From Brevibacillus panacihumi (GTDB lineage: Bacteria; Bacillota; Bacilli; Brevibacillales; Brevibacillaceae), in contig NZ_RHHT01000028.1 in the NCBI RefSeq assembly GCF_003710985.1, forward strand, positions 1 to 54,945: 54,945 nucleotides of DNA, read 5' to 3'. Each line of letters starts with the position of its first letter. Position 1 is the stretch's first letter. The notes under the pieces are model-generated. The model saw only the letters and a list, made by a program, of their open reading frames with translations. It searched no databases and was not told where the DNA came from. Both the position numbers and the translations under genes were made by a program. This document shows, piece by piece, positions 33,133 through 40,727 of the stretch.

Positions 33133-33759
33133 TTATTTGTCCGCGAGCGGGGCCTTGTATTCGGGACGAGGGCGGTCGAACATCTCGCCCAGGGTAGCAT
33201 AGGTGTGCCCTGCAAGCCTGCTGACAGGCGAGAACGCGGCAGCGTCGATGCGTCCAGCCTCATAGAGTTCGTCTGCGACATGGACGTGCACGACTTCACC
33301 AATGATCAAATCTGAAGTCACAGGGGAGCCCAATTCGACGATCTGGTGCAGCTTGCATTCAAAATGGATGCGCGATGCCGTGAGTCGCGGGACCTCGATC
33401 ATGGAGGATGGCGATGTCGCAAGCCCCAGCGCCTCTACCTCGCTGACATCCGCAGGATAATCTGCAGAAGTCTGGTTTACCGCATCTACATTATGGACAT
33501 CTACCATGTTTACGACGAACTGTCCGTTCGCAGCAATGTTGCGAGCGGTATCCTTGGGCACGCTGCCAGGCTTGCGCATGACGGCGACAGACACCATCAT
33601 CGGCTCGATGCTCGCGACGTTGAAATAGCTGAAGGGTGCGGCGTTTACGATTCCGTTTCCCCCCAGAGATGTGACCCAAGCGATCGGACGCGGCACGATG
33701 CATCCGATCAGCAGCTTGTATTTTTCCTGTCTGGCCAGTTCACTTACCTGCAACTCCAT
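33133..33759 (-). CDS. Flavin reductase-like domain protein (FMN-binding split barrel)
   Basis: 208 residues. The flavin-reductase split-barrel family signature is at IGCIVPRPIAWVTSLGGNG and NAAPFSYFNVASIEPMMVSV, with DTARNIAANGQFVVNMV later. It may supply reduced flavin or act as an oxidoreductase by itself. ATG 33759 follows AGGAGGGCTAGC, 17 bases after the hmgA stop, so it is the third gene of the homogentisate operon. A longer open frame upstream overlaps hmgA and is rejected. Its role in aromatic catabolism is inferred only from position. Confidence 0.88.
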   Translation of the reverse strand: MELQVSELARQEKYKLLIGCIVPRPIAWVTSLGGNGIVNAAPFSYFNVASIEPMMVSVAVMRKPGSVPKDTARNIAANGQFVVNMVDVHNVDAVNQTSADYPADVSEVEALGLATSPSSMIEVPRLTASRIHFECKLHQIVELGSPVTSDLIIGEVVHVHVADELYEAGRIDAAAFSPVSRLAGHTYATLGEMFDRPRPEYKAPLADK

Positions 33760-33776
33760 GCTAGCCCTCCTGTTCT

Positions 33777-34937
33777 CTACTCGCGCGGCGGCAGCCAGCT
33801 CGCCATGTACTCCTGATCCTCCACCTGCAAAGCCTGACGCGTCACACGCAACGGCCGGAAGGTGTCCAGCATGACAGCAAGCTCCTTCGTCTCGGTCTTG
33901 CCGATGCTCGCTTCGATCTTGCCGGGATGCGGTCCGTGGGGGATCCCCATGGGATGCAGCGTGATCGAGCCTTCGAAGACCCCTTTGCGGCTCATAAAGT
34001 TGCCATCGACATAATACAGCACCTCGTCGCTCTCGACATTGCTGTGGAAATACGGTGCCGGAATCGACTGCGGATGGTAATCGTACATTCGCGGCACAAA
34101 GGAGCAAATGACGAAGTTTTGTCCGGCAAAGGTCTGGTGGACTGGCGGCGGCTGATGAACCCGGCCGGTAATCGGTTCAAAATCATGTATGCTCAGTGCA
34201 TATGGGTAAAGATAACCGTCCCAGCCCACGACGTCAAATGGATGGAAGTCAAAAAAGTAACTGTACACCACAGACTGCCTTTTGACGCGCACTTCAAAAT
34301 TGCCTGACTCTACATGAGTGTCCAACCGCTCCGGCAAACGAATATCCCGTTCGCAAAAAGGAGAATGCTCCAGCAATTGGCCATGCTCATTGCGATAGCG
34401 CTTTGGCGGCACGATTTCGTTTTGGGACTCGATCACAAGAAAGCGGCTTTGCTCGGCGGGAACGATCCGATACGTAGTCCCGATGGGAATCACGAGATAA
34501 TCTCCCGGCTGATAGGTCAATGTGCCAAAAATGCTTTGCAGCTCTCCTGTCCCCTGATGCACGAACAACACTTCGTCGCCGTCCGCATTGCGATAAAAGT
34601 AGTTCATCGGTTCTGTCGGTGCGCAAACACCCAACACGACATCACTGTTTCCGAGCAGATACTGACGGCCAAACACCGGGTCGCCGCCCTCTTTGAGATC
34701 AAATGTCTTAAAATGCTGATGCTTGAGATCCTCCTGCTCCACAAATTCCAGACGAACATCTGCGTACTTGCGCGTCTCGCGCACTTGCGTCGGGGGATTG
34801 TGATGATACAGAATCGACTGAATGCCGGAAAACCCTTTGGTGCCCATAACCTGCTCGCGGTACAATTCGCCATTCGGCTTGTAGAAGGTAGTATGCCTTT
34901 TATGCGGAATTTCTCCCATGCGATGATAGAATGCCAT
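33777..34937 (-). CDS. hmgA: Homogentisate 1,2-dioxygenase
   Basis: 386 residues, a cupin-fold enzyme. Conserved features are FVHQGTGELQSIFGTLTYQPGD, with VVGWDGYLYPYALSIHDFEP, YFHSNVESDEV and PHGPHPG near residues 300-345, which are expected to supply the iron-binding His and acidic ligands. It opens the ring of homogentisate to maleylacetoacetate in tyrosine and phenylalanine breakdown. The ATG follows GGAAAGAGGGG. It lies 20 bases downstream of the FAH-family gene. 4-hydroxyphenylpyruvate dioxygenase and maleylacetoacetate isomerase are not in the window. Confidence 0.9.
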   Translation of the reverse strand: MAFYHRMGEIPHKRHTTFYKPNGELYREQVMGTKGFSGIQSILYHHNPPTQVRETRKYADVRLEFVEQEDLKHQHFKTFDLKEGGDPVFGRQYLLGNSDVVLGVCAPTEPMNYFYRNADGDEVLFVHQGTGELQSIFGTLTYQPGDYLVIPIGTTYRIVPAEQSRFLVIESQNEIVPPKRYRNEHGQLLEHSPFCERDIRLPERLDTHVESGNFEVRVKRQSVVYSYFFDFHPFDVVGWDGYLYPYALSIHDFEPITGRVHQPPPVHQTFAGQNFVICSFVPRMYDYHPQSIPAPYFHSNVESDEVLYYVDGNFMSRKGVFEGSITLHPMGIPHGPHPGKIEASIGKTETKELAVMLDTFRPLRVTRQALQVEDQEYMASWLPPRE

Positions 34938-34957
34938 CGTTTTCCCCTCTTTCCGTT

Positions 34958-35890
34958 TTATTTTTTGATCGAATTGCGCAACACGCCGAGCCGTTCTACC
35001 TCCAGCTCGATCACATCCCCCGGATTAAGCCAGCCTCCCTTTTCCTCACCCAGCTCCAAGATGCAGCCCGTCCCCACGGTGCCCGAGCCGATCACATCTC
35101 CCGGATAAAGGGGACAATCTGCCGAAGCGCGAGCGATCATTTCGGCAAACGTATAGTGAATATCGCGGAAGTTCCCTCGCGAGTACTCCACGCCATTCAC
35201 TCGTGCGACCATCGTCATATCGTAGCGATCGCCTTTAGCGCCTGTAATCTTGACGTCCTCCAACTCATCGGGTGTGACCAGCCATGGCCCCATCGAGGTT
35301 GCGAAATCCTTTCCTTTAGCCGGTCCGAGTCCGACTTTTACCTCCTCAAGCTGCAGGTCGCGGGCGCTCCAGTCATTGAGGATCGCGAAGCCTGCGATAT
35401 GTTCGGCTGCCCGTTCGACAGGAATATCGACACCCGCTTTTCCGATCACACAAGCGATTTCCAGCTCGTAGTCAAGCCGAACAGTAGCTTTGGGCCTGTG
35501 TATCTCAGCCTTGTGCCCCGAGAACGCTGCCGCATTGGAAAAGTAAAAGACGGGAAAGTCGTACCACTCCGGGATCATTGCCAAGCCTCGCCGGGAGCGC
35601 GCTGTTTTGACATGCTCCTCAAAAGCGTAGAAATCCCGAAAACTGCGTGGTCTGGGAACGGGAGGACCGAGGAGCAAACCCTCCAGCTTTAGGCTGGCGC
35701 GGCTGTTCAGCTTCTTCTCCTGCTCCATCTTGTGCAGCAGGGCGAGCCAATGCTCCCAGTTCTCCAATAGCCCTTCCACCGTGTCGGGGGCATCGGTCAG
35801 GAGCTGTGCCACATCCCATACCCATTCCCCATCAGTAAGCCCAGCTCGATACTGTTCTTCCTCGCGATGCCGATACGATAGCAACTTCAT
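34958..35890 (-). CDS. Fumarylacetoacetate hydrolase family protein
   Basis: 310 residues. The N-terminal part (about 1-70) is variable. The FAH domain follows at about 80-305, with PRSFRDFYAFEEHVK, the metal-binding region DYELEIACVIGK, NDWSARDLQ, and GPAKGKDFATSMGPW, with YPGDVIGSGTVGTG near the end. As the first gene before hmgA it most likely hydrolyses fumarylacetoacetate to fumarate and acetoacetate, though the family includes other hydrolases and decarboxylases. The ATG follows GGAGGAGGAG. A structured leader and a cre-like site lie upstream. Confidence 0.88.
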   Translation of the reverse strand: MKLLSYRHREEEQYRAGLTDGEWVWDVAQLLTDAPDTVEGLLENWEHWLALLHKMEQEKKLNSRASLKLEGLLLGPPVPRPRSFRDFYAFEEHVKTARSRRGLAMIPEWYDFPVFYFSNAAAFSGHKAEIHRPKATVRLDYELEIACVIGKAGVDIPVERAAEHIAGFAILNDWSARDLQLEEVKVGLGPAKGKDFATSMGPWLVTPDELEDVKITGAKGDRYDMTMVARVNGVEYSRGNFRDIHYTFAEMIARASADCPLYPGDVIGSGTVGTGCILELGEEKGGWLNPGDVIELEVERLGVLRNSIKK

Positions 35891-35938
35891 CGGATCTCCT
35901 CCTCCACTTACTGGCCCTCCTCTATGGCAGACGAATGC

Positions 35939-36041
35939 AAAAAGCCCAGCTTACCCCCAAGCTTGCATCGGAGGCATGACAAATCAGGGGGTACCCCCAG
36001 CGTCAATCATTCCGAAACAAAGCCTCAGGCGCAAGCTGGGC
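35939..36041 (-). promoter_or_regulatory. Structured leader with mutually exclusive terminator/antiterminator stems, upstream of the homogentisate operon
   Basis: On the minus strand the segment at 36041-36033 (GCCCAGCTT) can pair with AAGCTGGGC (35952-35944), which is followed by TTTTT, giving a terminator-like closing stem. The same 5' arm, as AGCTTGC, can instead pair with GCAAGCT (35966-35960). Nested inside are TACCCCC (35993-35987) with GGGGGTA (35958-35952) and a small GCC-TGA-GGC hairpin, giving a three-way junction. The palindrome GGGGGTACCCCC is at 35987-35998. It ends about 50 bases before the FAH-family start. I know no riboswitch class that matches. It may instead be a terminator for the pseudouridine synthase gene, whose stop is 147 bases upstream. 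Confidence 0.5.
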
Positions 36042-36140
36042 CAAGTCTGCTAACATGAAGAAGATCCTTGCGGGATTTCCCCCACAGACAGCCAGCTATT
36101 GTCGAGTGTTTCATTCGTTATGGTCTATATGATGATCTTA

Positions 36141-36156
36141 CCGAAAACGCTTCCAT
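36141..36156 (-). promoter_or_regulatory. Possible CcpA cre site before the homogentisate operon
   Basis: The minus strand reads ATGGAAGCGTTTTCGG, matching the catabolite-responsive element consensus (WTGNNARCGNWWWCAW) except at the last two positions. It lies 250 bases upstream of the FAH-family gene, and 32 bases inside the region just past the pseudouridine-synthase stop. Carbon catabolite control of this operon would be expected. Confidence 0.5.
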
Positions 36157-36187
36157 TTTTCCAGAGGGAAATTGGCACTCGGGCTTC

Positions 36188-37084
36188 TCATGCAAAAAAT
36201 AGTTTCAACAGGTGCTGCATATCAGCAGGCAACGGTTCGCTCCACTTCATTTCCATGCCAGTGCGAGGGTGGACAAAGGCGAGCTGGATTGCGTGAAGCG
36301 CTTGTCTGCCGATATAGGTCCTCGCCCCTCCGTAGAGGTCATCTCCTGCCAAAGGATGCCCTTCATGGCTCATATGCACCCGAATCTGATGCGTCCTTCC
36401 TGTCTCCAGACTCAGCTCGACATGGCTCATGCCGTCACCCCGCGCCAATACGCGAAAATGCGTGACCGCTGTCTGACCATCCTCCCGCACCTGCCGCGTG
36501 ATGAACGAATTCTCTGCCAGGCCGATTGGGTGATCCAACACACCTGCATCCGGTATGACAATCCCCTCCGCGATCGCCTGATAGATGCGCGTGAGGCGGC
36601 GCTCTTGCTGCATACGGCTGAACTGCTCATGCGCCCACTGATTTTTTGCGACGATCAGCAAGCCGGAGGTATCCTTGTCCAATCGGTTGACGGCCCTGAA
36701 TCTGCGTTTCTCCCCGCGCTTTTGCCAGTATGCGACCACACCGTTGGCGAGAGTGCCTGCAGGATGATTTCCTGTCGGGTGGACGACGAGCCCTGCCGGC
36801 TTGGCAATTACCATCAGGTCCTCATCTTCATAGCGTATCGTGAGCGGCATCTCCTCCGGCAGCACCGCTTCCGTCTCTTCTTCATCGACCAGCACGGCGA
36901 TCTCATCTCCGGTCTGGACCTGTTCATTGACAAAAACAAGCGCTCCGTTGCGCGTGATCAGTCCGTTGAATTTCGCGCGAACCAGCAGACGCCTCGAGAC
37001 TCCGTAACGCTTTTGCAGGACGTCACGGACTGTCTGTCCCGCATCCGCATCATCTGCCGTAAAACGTATCAATTCTTCCCGCAT
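36188..37084 (-). CDS. RluA/RluD-family pseudouridine synthase
   Basis: 298 residues. An S4 RNA-binding domain fills about 15-70 (SRRLLVRAKFNGLITRNG). The catalytic domain follows, with VVHPTGNHPAGTL and the motif RLDKDTSGLLIVAKN, whose Asp is the nucleophile, and LETGRTHQIRVHMSHEGHP. It isomerises uridines in ribosomal or transfer RNA; the exact target (RluD-like 23S sites or another) is not determined. The ATG follows AAAGGAGAGACAGC, and a good promoter lies 35 bases upstream. Confidence 0.92.
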   Translation of the reverse strand: MREELIRFTADDADAGQTVRDVLQKRYGVSRRLLVRAKFNGLITRNGALVFVNEQVQTGDEIAVLVDEEETEAVLPEEMPLTIRYEDEDLMVIAKPAGLVVHPTGNHPAGTLANGVVAYWQKRGEKRRFRAVNRLDKDTSGLLIVAKNQWAHEQFSRMQQERRLTRIYQAIAEGIVIPDAGVLDHPIGLAENSFITRQVREDGQTAVTHFRVLARGDGMSHVELSLETGRTHQIRVHMSHEGHPLAGDDLYGGARTYIGRQALHAIQLAFVHPRTGMEMKWSEPLPADMQHLLKLFFA

Positions 37085-37118
37085 GCTGTCTCTCCTTTAC
37101 GGTCATCCCTGAACCTCA

Positions 37119-37147
37119 GTATAGTAAAGAAAACCTGGCTATGCCAA
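37119..37147 (-). promoter_or_regulatory. Sigma-A promoter of the pseudouridine synthase gene
   Basis: On the minus strand TTGGCA (37147-37142), a 17-base spacer, and TATACT (37124-37119). It sits within a long imperfect hairpin (AACCTGG...CCAGGTT, 37131-37165). Confidence 0.6.
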
Positions 37148-37197
37148 GTCTTGGCGGGCCAGGTTGGGTTTTCACAAACGCAAATGATTCTGATCGT

Positions 37198-37241
37198 ACA
37201 AAAAAAGCAGCCTAACGTCACCTTTACAGGAGCTGGCTGCT
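37198..37241 (-). terminator. Intrinsic terminator of the lipoprotein gene at 37224
   Basis: On the minus strand AGCAGCC pairs with GGCTGCT and is followed by TTTTTTT. The stop codon of the gene lies in the large loop. Confidence 0.7.
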
Positions 37242-37718
37242 GGCGTTGCTTTTCACTTCAATCACAAAGGCGTGACCGGCGTCCCCCTGGTCCCACTGGG
37301 CACGTACGTCATACAAATACCATCCCGGCTGATCGGGAGCCTTCCATTGGTTTCCGTTTTCTACAACTTGCTCGATTTGACTGGAACCGATCCATTGGTA
37401 GACACTCAATGATGCTTCTACGGGGGGGAGATCATACGAAATGGTGATGACAGCGCCTGGCTTCACCTGCATCGGTGCAGGTTTCTTTTCTGCTATGACT
37501 TCCGGGGGAGCGGCAGTATCCACACAGGTTCCCGTATTTTCATAGGTCCAGCAATAAGACGTCGGAACGGAGACAGCCGACTTGTCCTTCCAGGAAATCA
37601 ATGGCATCGGCGGTGTGTGGAAAGCCTGCTGGGTTGGTTTATTTCCCAAAATATTACATCCCGCTAAAAGAAGAACAGATGCCAGAAAAACACAAAGCGC
37701 CGACTGAATTCTGTACAT
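37224..37718 (-). CDS. Predicted lipoprotein (164 aa)
   Basis: The signal peptide FLASVLLLAGC ends in a consensus lipobox (LAGC near residue 21). The mature part has two Cys residues (SYCWTYENTGTCVDT) that could form a disulfide. A C-terminal beta-rich domain (about 85-160) has VITISYDLPP and PGWYLYDVRAQW, which suggests an immunoglobulin-like fold. The family is not recognised. The ATG follows AGAGGTGATGGC, and the stop lies in a terminator loop. Confidence 0.75.
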   Translation of the reverse strand: MYRIQSALCVFLASVLLLAGCNILGNKPTQQAFHTPPMPLISWKDKSAVSVPTSYCWTYENTGTCVDTAAPPEVIAEKKPAPMQVKPGAVITISYDLPPVEASLSVYQWIGSSQIEQVVENGNQWKAPDQPGWYLYDVRAQWDQGDAGHAFVIEVKSNASSQLL

Positions 37719-37793
37719 GCCATCACCTCTATCGTAAGACGCAAAAAAGGTCGAATTCGTTTCATTCGACCCGATTCCTTTTTCTCACTTTCC

Positions 37794-38486
37794 TTACATG
37801 TTCGTGGAGATTGAGGGTGATGCTCCCATCTTTTCCAGGTAAGCGTCCAATTGCTCCCCCGGATTTTTCACAGGCTTGCCGTGGCAGACCTCCAGATGCA
37901 ATACATGCAATTCTCGCAGAATTTCACTGCTTCTCAAGGCTTCTCCCATATCGGCGGTAAACATCGGCATCGGCCTGTGCAGCTTCCCGGTTTTTGACGT
38001 GAATAAATCACCGCCAAGCAAGACGCGATCCTGTTCATGGTAGTAGACGACGTGCCCAGGGGAATGGCCCGGTGTAAAATAAGGACGCAATCCCCCAAAA
38101 GCGGTCAACTCACCCTGTTCGTTCTGCGGCAGTGGACGCGCCAATCCCTGAGCGACGTTTTGTTCCGCCTTTTTCCGCCGTGGATAGATCCGTTCCCCTA
38201 CCATATAGGGAATTTCGATCTCATGGGCATAGACCGGGACTTGATGCTGCTTCAGAATGTGTTTGATCGAGCCCACATGGTCGCTGTGTCCATGGGTCAG
38301 CAGGATTTGCTTCAGTCTCCCCAACTGCAGCCTTTCGAGATTTGCAATAATTCCTTTTGCCATAAAAGGCATTCCCGCATCGACCAGCGTCACTCCATCC
38401 GGCTCAGCCACAAGCCAGACTCGGCATGGCACCAACAGCCAGGATTGAAGACTCCAAATATGCTCAGATACTTGTTCTGCTTTCAA
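37794..38486 (-). CDS. MBL-fold metallo-hydrolase
   Basis: About 230 residues. The zinc motif LLTHGHSDHVGS lies near residue 60; further ligands are in TPGHSPGHVVYY and LLGGDLFTS. It belongs to the large glyoxalase-II/lactonase group, and the substrate is open. The start TTG 38486 sits eight bases after AGGGAGGTGG; an in-frame TTG at 38519 would overlap the upstream stop without a site. The preceding methyltransferase gene ends 34 bases before the chosen start, so the two are probably cotranscribed. Confidence 0.82.
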   Translation of the reverse strand: MKAEQVSEHIWSLQSWLLVPCRVWLVAEPDGVTLVDAGMPFMAKGIIANLERLQLGRLKQILLTHGHSDHVGSIKHILKQHQVPVYAHEIEIPYMVGERIYPRRKKAEQNVAQGLARPLPQNEQGELTAFGGLRPYFTPGHSPGHVVYYHEQDRVLLGGDLFTSKTGKLHRPMPMFTADMGEALRSSEILRELHVLHLEVCHGKPVKNPGEQLDAYLEKMGASPSISTNM

Positions 38487-38519
38487 ATACGCTTCCACCT
38501 CCCTGAATAAATACTCCAA

Positions 38520-39272
38520 CTAAAACGAATCGTTTCGCTGCATGATGAAGAACGTGTAGCCATAATATTCGGAGTATTTGCGGTACATATCTATTTCCTG
38601 TTCAGTCTGATCCAGGCATTCGACCATCAACTGAGTAATCGGGGTCCTTGTCCTCAAGTCAGCTACCCTTGCCTCCAGCGGGGTATAGTAATGGGTCCAC
38701 CAATCCGCTTCCGGGAGAGTAAAGCTATGGAGCAGGGTATACCCCTCGTCTTGTACAACTTGCTCGGATTCTCGCACACTTTTCATCGCTGGATAATGAT
38801 TTGCCCAAAATTGTGCGATCTCTTCAGGCGGATCATCCTTCAGCCAGGTCAGCTCCGATACGACCAAGTATCCATTTGGCTTCAGGAAAGCCTTCCACTC
38901 GCGCAAGCCTCGTTCAAACCCGATGATGTAGATCGCCCCTTCAGACCAGATCAAATCAAAGCTCTCGCGCGCAAACGGCAACGCAAACATGTCCCCGCTC
39001 ACCGTAAGGATTTTCTCGCCAATCCCTGCAGCCTGCTTCCTCTTTTCCAACTCTTGCAAAAATGCCTCTGTCTTGTCGAGCGCCGTGATCTTCCCGTCTG
39101 TCAGCTCCGCGATTTGCAGTGTTTGCATGCCGGGTCCACAGCCGATATCCAGAATCTGCGGAAAAGCCGGAAGCTCTTTCAGCAGGCGGAATGCTTTAGA
39201 CGTGCTCTCATTGCTGCCTGGCGCTTCGCGTGGCAGATCTTGATGGATTACAAAAAATGGATGTTGACTCAA
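38520..39272 (-). CDS. Class I SAM-dependent methyltransferase
   Basis: About 250 residues. Motif I is ILDIGCGPGMQTLQIA near residue 48, the acidic motif II follows (ITALDKTEAFLQEL), and then GDMFALPFARESFDLIWSEG. The C-terminus has YRKYSEYYGYTFFIMQR. The substrate is unknown. TTG 39272 lies shortly after GGGGGGAG; ATG 39293 lacks a clear ribosome site. It is followed by the MBL hydrolase gene in the same direction. Confidence 0.82.
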   Translation of the reverse strand: MSQHPFFVIHQDLPREAPGSNESTSKAFRLLKELPAFPQILDIGCGPGMQTLQIAELTDGKITALDKTEAFLQELEKRKQAAGIGEKILTVSGDMFALPFARESFDLIWSEGAIYIIGFERGLREWKAFLKPNGYLVVSELTWLKDDPPEEIAQFWANHYPAMKSVRESEQVVQDEGYTLLHSFTLPEADWWTHYYTPLEARVADLRTRTPITQLMVECLDQTEQEIDMYRKYSEYYGYTFFIMQRNDSF

Positions 39273-39302
39273 TGCAACTCCCCCCACTATCATGGCGAAC
39301 CG

Positions 39303-39338
39303 AAAAAACCCTCTTCACTCACTTTAGAAGAGGGTTCT
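39303..39338 (-). terminator. Intrinsic terminator of tpx
   Basis: On the minus strand AACCCTCTTC pairs with GAAGAGGGTT and is followed by TTTTTT, shortly after the tpx stop. Confidence 0.85.
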
Positions 39339-39363
39339 CGTGGATCGATCATCGTTGCGCGCC

Positions 39364-39885
39364 TTATTTCGCTGCTTTTGCAGCCTCGATCGCAGCTTCG
39401 TAGTTCGGATGCTCACCAGCAGCCGGTACATACTCGGCATATACTACTTTGTCGTTTGCATCTACTACGAATACAGCACGGGACAGCAGACGGAATTCCT
39501 TGATCGCTACGCCGTAAGCAGTACCGAAGGAGAGGTCCTTGTGGTCGGACAGGGTTTTTACCTTGTCGATACCAGCAGCACCGCACCAGCGGTTTTGGGC
39601 AAATGGCAGGTCCACGGACACAGTCAGGACAGTCACGCCATCCAGCTTCGCTGCTTCTTCATTGAAACGGCGAGTTTGTGCATCGCACACGCCAGTATCC
39701 AGGGAAGGAACGACGGAGATAATGCGCACGCTTCCTTTGGTGTCTGCAAATGTTACAGGAGACAGGTCGCCGCCTACTACTGTGAAATCTGGAGCTGTAT
39801 CTCCAACCTTGATTTCAGGGCCCAGCAGAGTTACAGGACCGCCTTTGAAAGTAAATGCACCTTGACGTTCTACTACAGTTGACAT
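39364..39885 (-). CDS. tpx: Thiol peroxidase (atypical 2-Cys peroxiredoxin)
   Basis: 173 residues. The peroxidatic Cys lies in [18 protein letters not shown] and the resolving Cys in [14 protein letters not shown], the spacing of bacterial Tpx. It reduces hydrogen and alkyl peroxides with thioredoxin. ATG 39885 follows GAGGAGGAAG; upstream in-frame ATGs are rejected for that reason. It is a single gene with a strong terminator. Confidence 0.94.
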   Translation of the reverse strand: MSTVVERQGAFTFKGGPVTLLGPEIKVGDTAPDFTVVGGDLSPVTFADTKGSVRIISVVPSLDTGVCDAQTRRFNEEAAKLDGVTVLTVSVDLPFAQNRWCGAAGIDKVKTLSDHKDLSFGTAYGVAIKEFRLLSRAVFVVDANDKVVYAEYVPAAGEHPNYEAAIEAAKAAK

Positions 39886-39972
39886 GATTTCTTCCTCCTC
39901 GCCAATCATTTCATATGTACTCATTTATCATACCCTATCAAACACAATTTTTCACTATGCCAATAGGTGAAA

Positions 39973-40506
39973 TTACAGATTTGCTTGCAGTTTGTCGGAG
40001 CTTTGCGGCTCTACCTTGACAATCCGTTTTACTTCATGCTCGTGTTCCCAGTCTGTTTTCTCATTCAGCTTGTGGCAGCGCATCAACGCATGATAGAGCG
40101 CAAAGACAAACTGGACATTTTTCAATTCGTACCGGTGGCCATGTGCTTTGGGCAAAACGGTATTGACGATCTCGATCTGATAGGTCGCCCTCTCCCGTTT
40201 TCTGCGCGTGGGCACCACATACCCCATTTGCTTGAGGACAAAACCGATATCAAACGCGCCCTCATCATCAAAATCAATCGTATCGTCGGATGTAGCCAGA
40301 TATTCCAGCAAGGTGCCCAAATCCAGCAGATCGTAGCAAACAGGCTTCGGCATCGCCAGCACGGAACCATCATGATTGACAAAGTAGATATGGTCGCGGT
40401 AGTGGAAAATCAATTCGTCTTCCGGCACTTCTGAGGCAAACATCCAGGATGCCGATGGGATCAGCAAGCGCCAGATCTGGGCTGGGGTCATTTGCAAGAT
40501 TTCCAT
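39973..40506 (-). CDS. Hypothetical protein (177 aa)
   Basis: I do not recognise the family. The protein is soluble, with an N-terminal half mixing strands and helices (ELIFHYRDHIYFVNHDGSV) and a C-terminal half carrying the basic PTRRKRERATYQIEIV and a helical ALYHALMRCHK. ATG 40506 lies about 11 bases after AAAGGAG; GTG codons closer to it are possible but poorly spaced. It is divergent from pyruvate carboxylase. Confidence 0.7.
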   Translation of the reverse strand: MEILQMTPAQIWRLLIPSASWMFASEVPEDELIFHYRDHIYFVNHDGSVLAMPKPVCYDLLDLGTLLEYLATSDDTIDFDDEGAFDIGFVLKQMGYVVPTRRKRERATYQIEIVNTVLPKAHGHRYELKNVQFVFALYHALMRCHKLNEKTDWEHEHEVKRIVKVEPQSSDKLQANL

Positions 40507-40727
40507 GACAGGCACCACTCCTTTCCCCTACCAGTCTTGGCATCTTCCTCCTTCCCTATTCAGATCGTCTCTGACGGCAATCACATGAAAAATGCGGCGC
40601 TTTGTTACATCGTTAACACCTTGGCGATGAAATTTTGAAAAGGACTGTCTTCTGTAACCTTTATTTTGTATATTTACACTATATAAAAAATTCAAAAGTG
40701 TCTGGAGAGAAGAAAGGAGAGAAATAC

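Noticed and set aside
33760..34107. N-terminal extension of the flavin reductase into hmgA
   Set aside because: An AGGAGG site and ATG at 33759 give the normal family length; the extension overlaps hmgA.
35987..35998. GGGGGTACCCCC as a protein operator
   Set aside because: Possible, but its pairing with a second GGGGGTA copy fits an RNA structure better; no regulator is encoded nearby.
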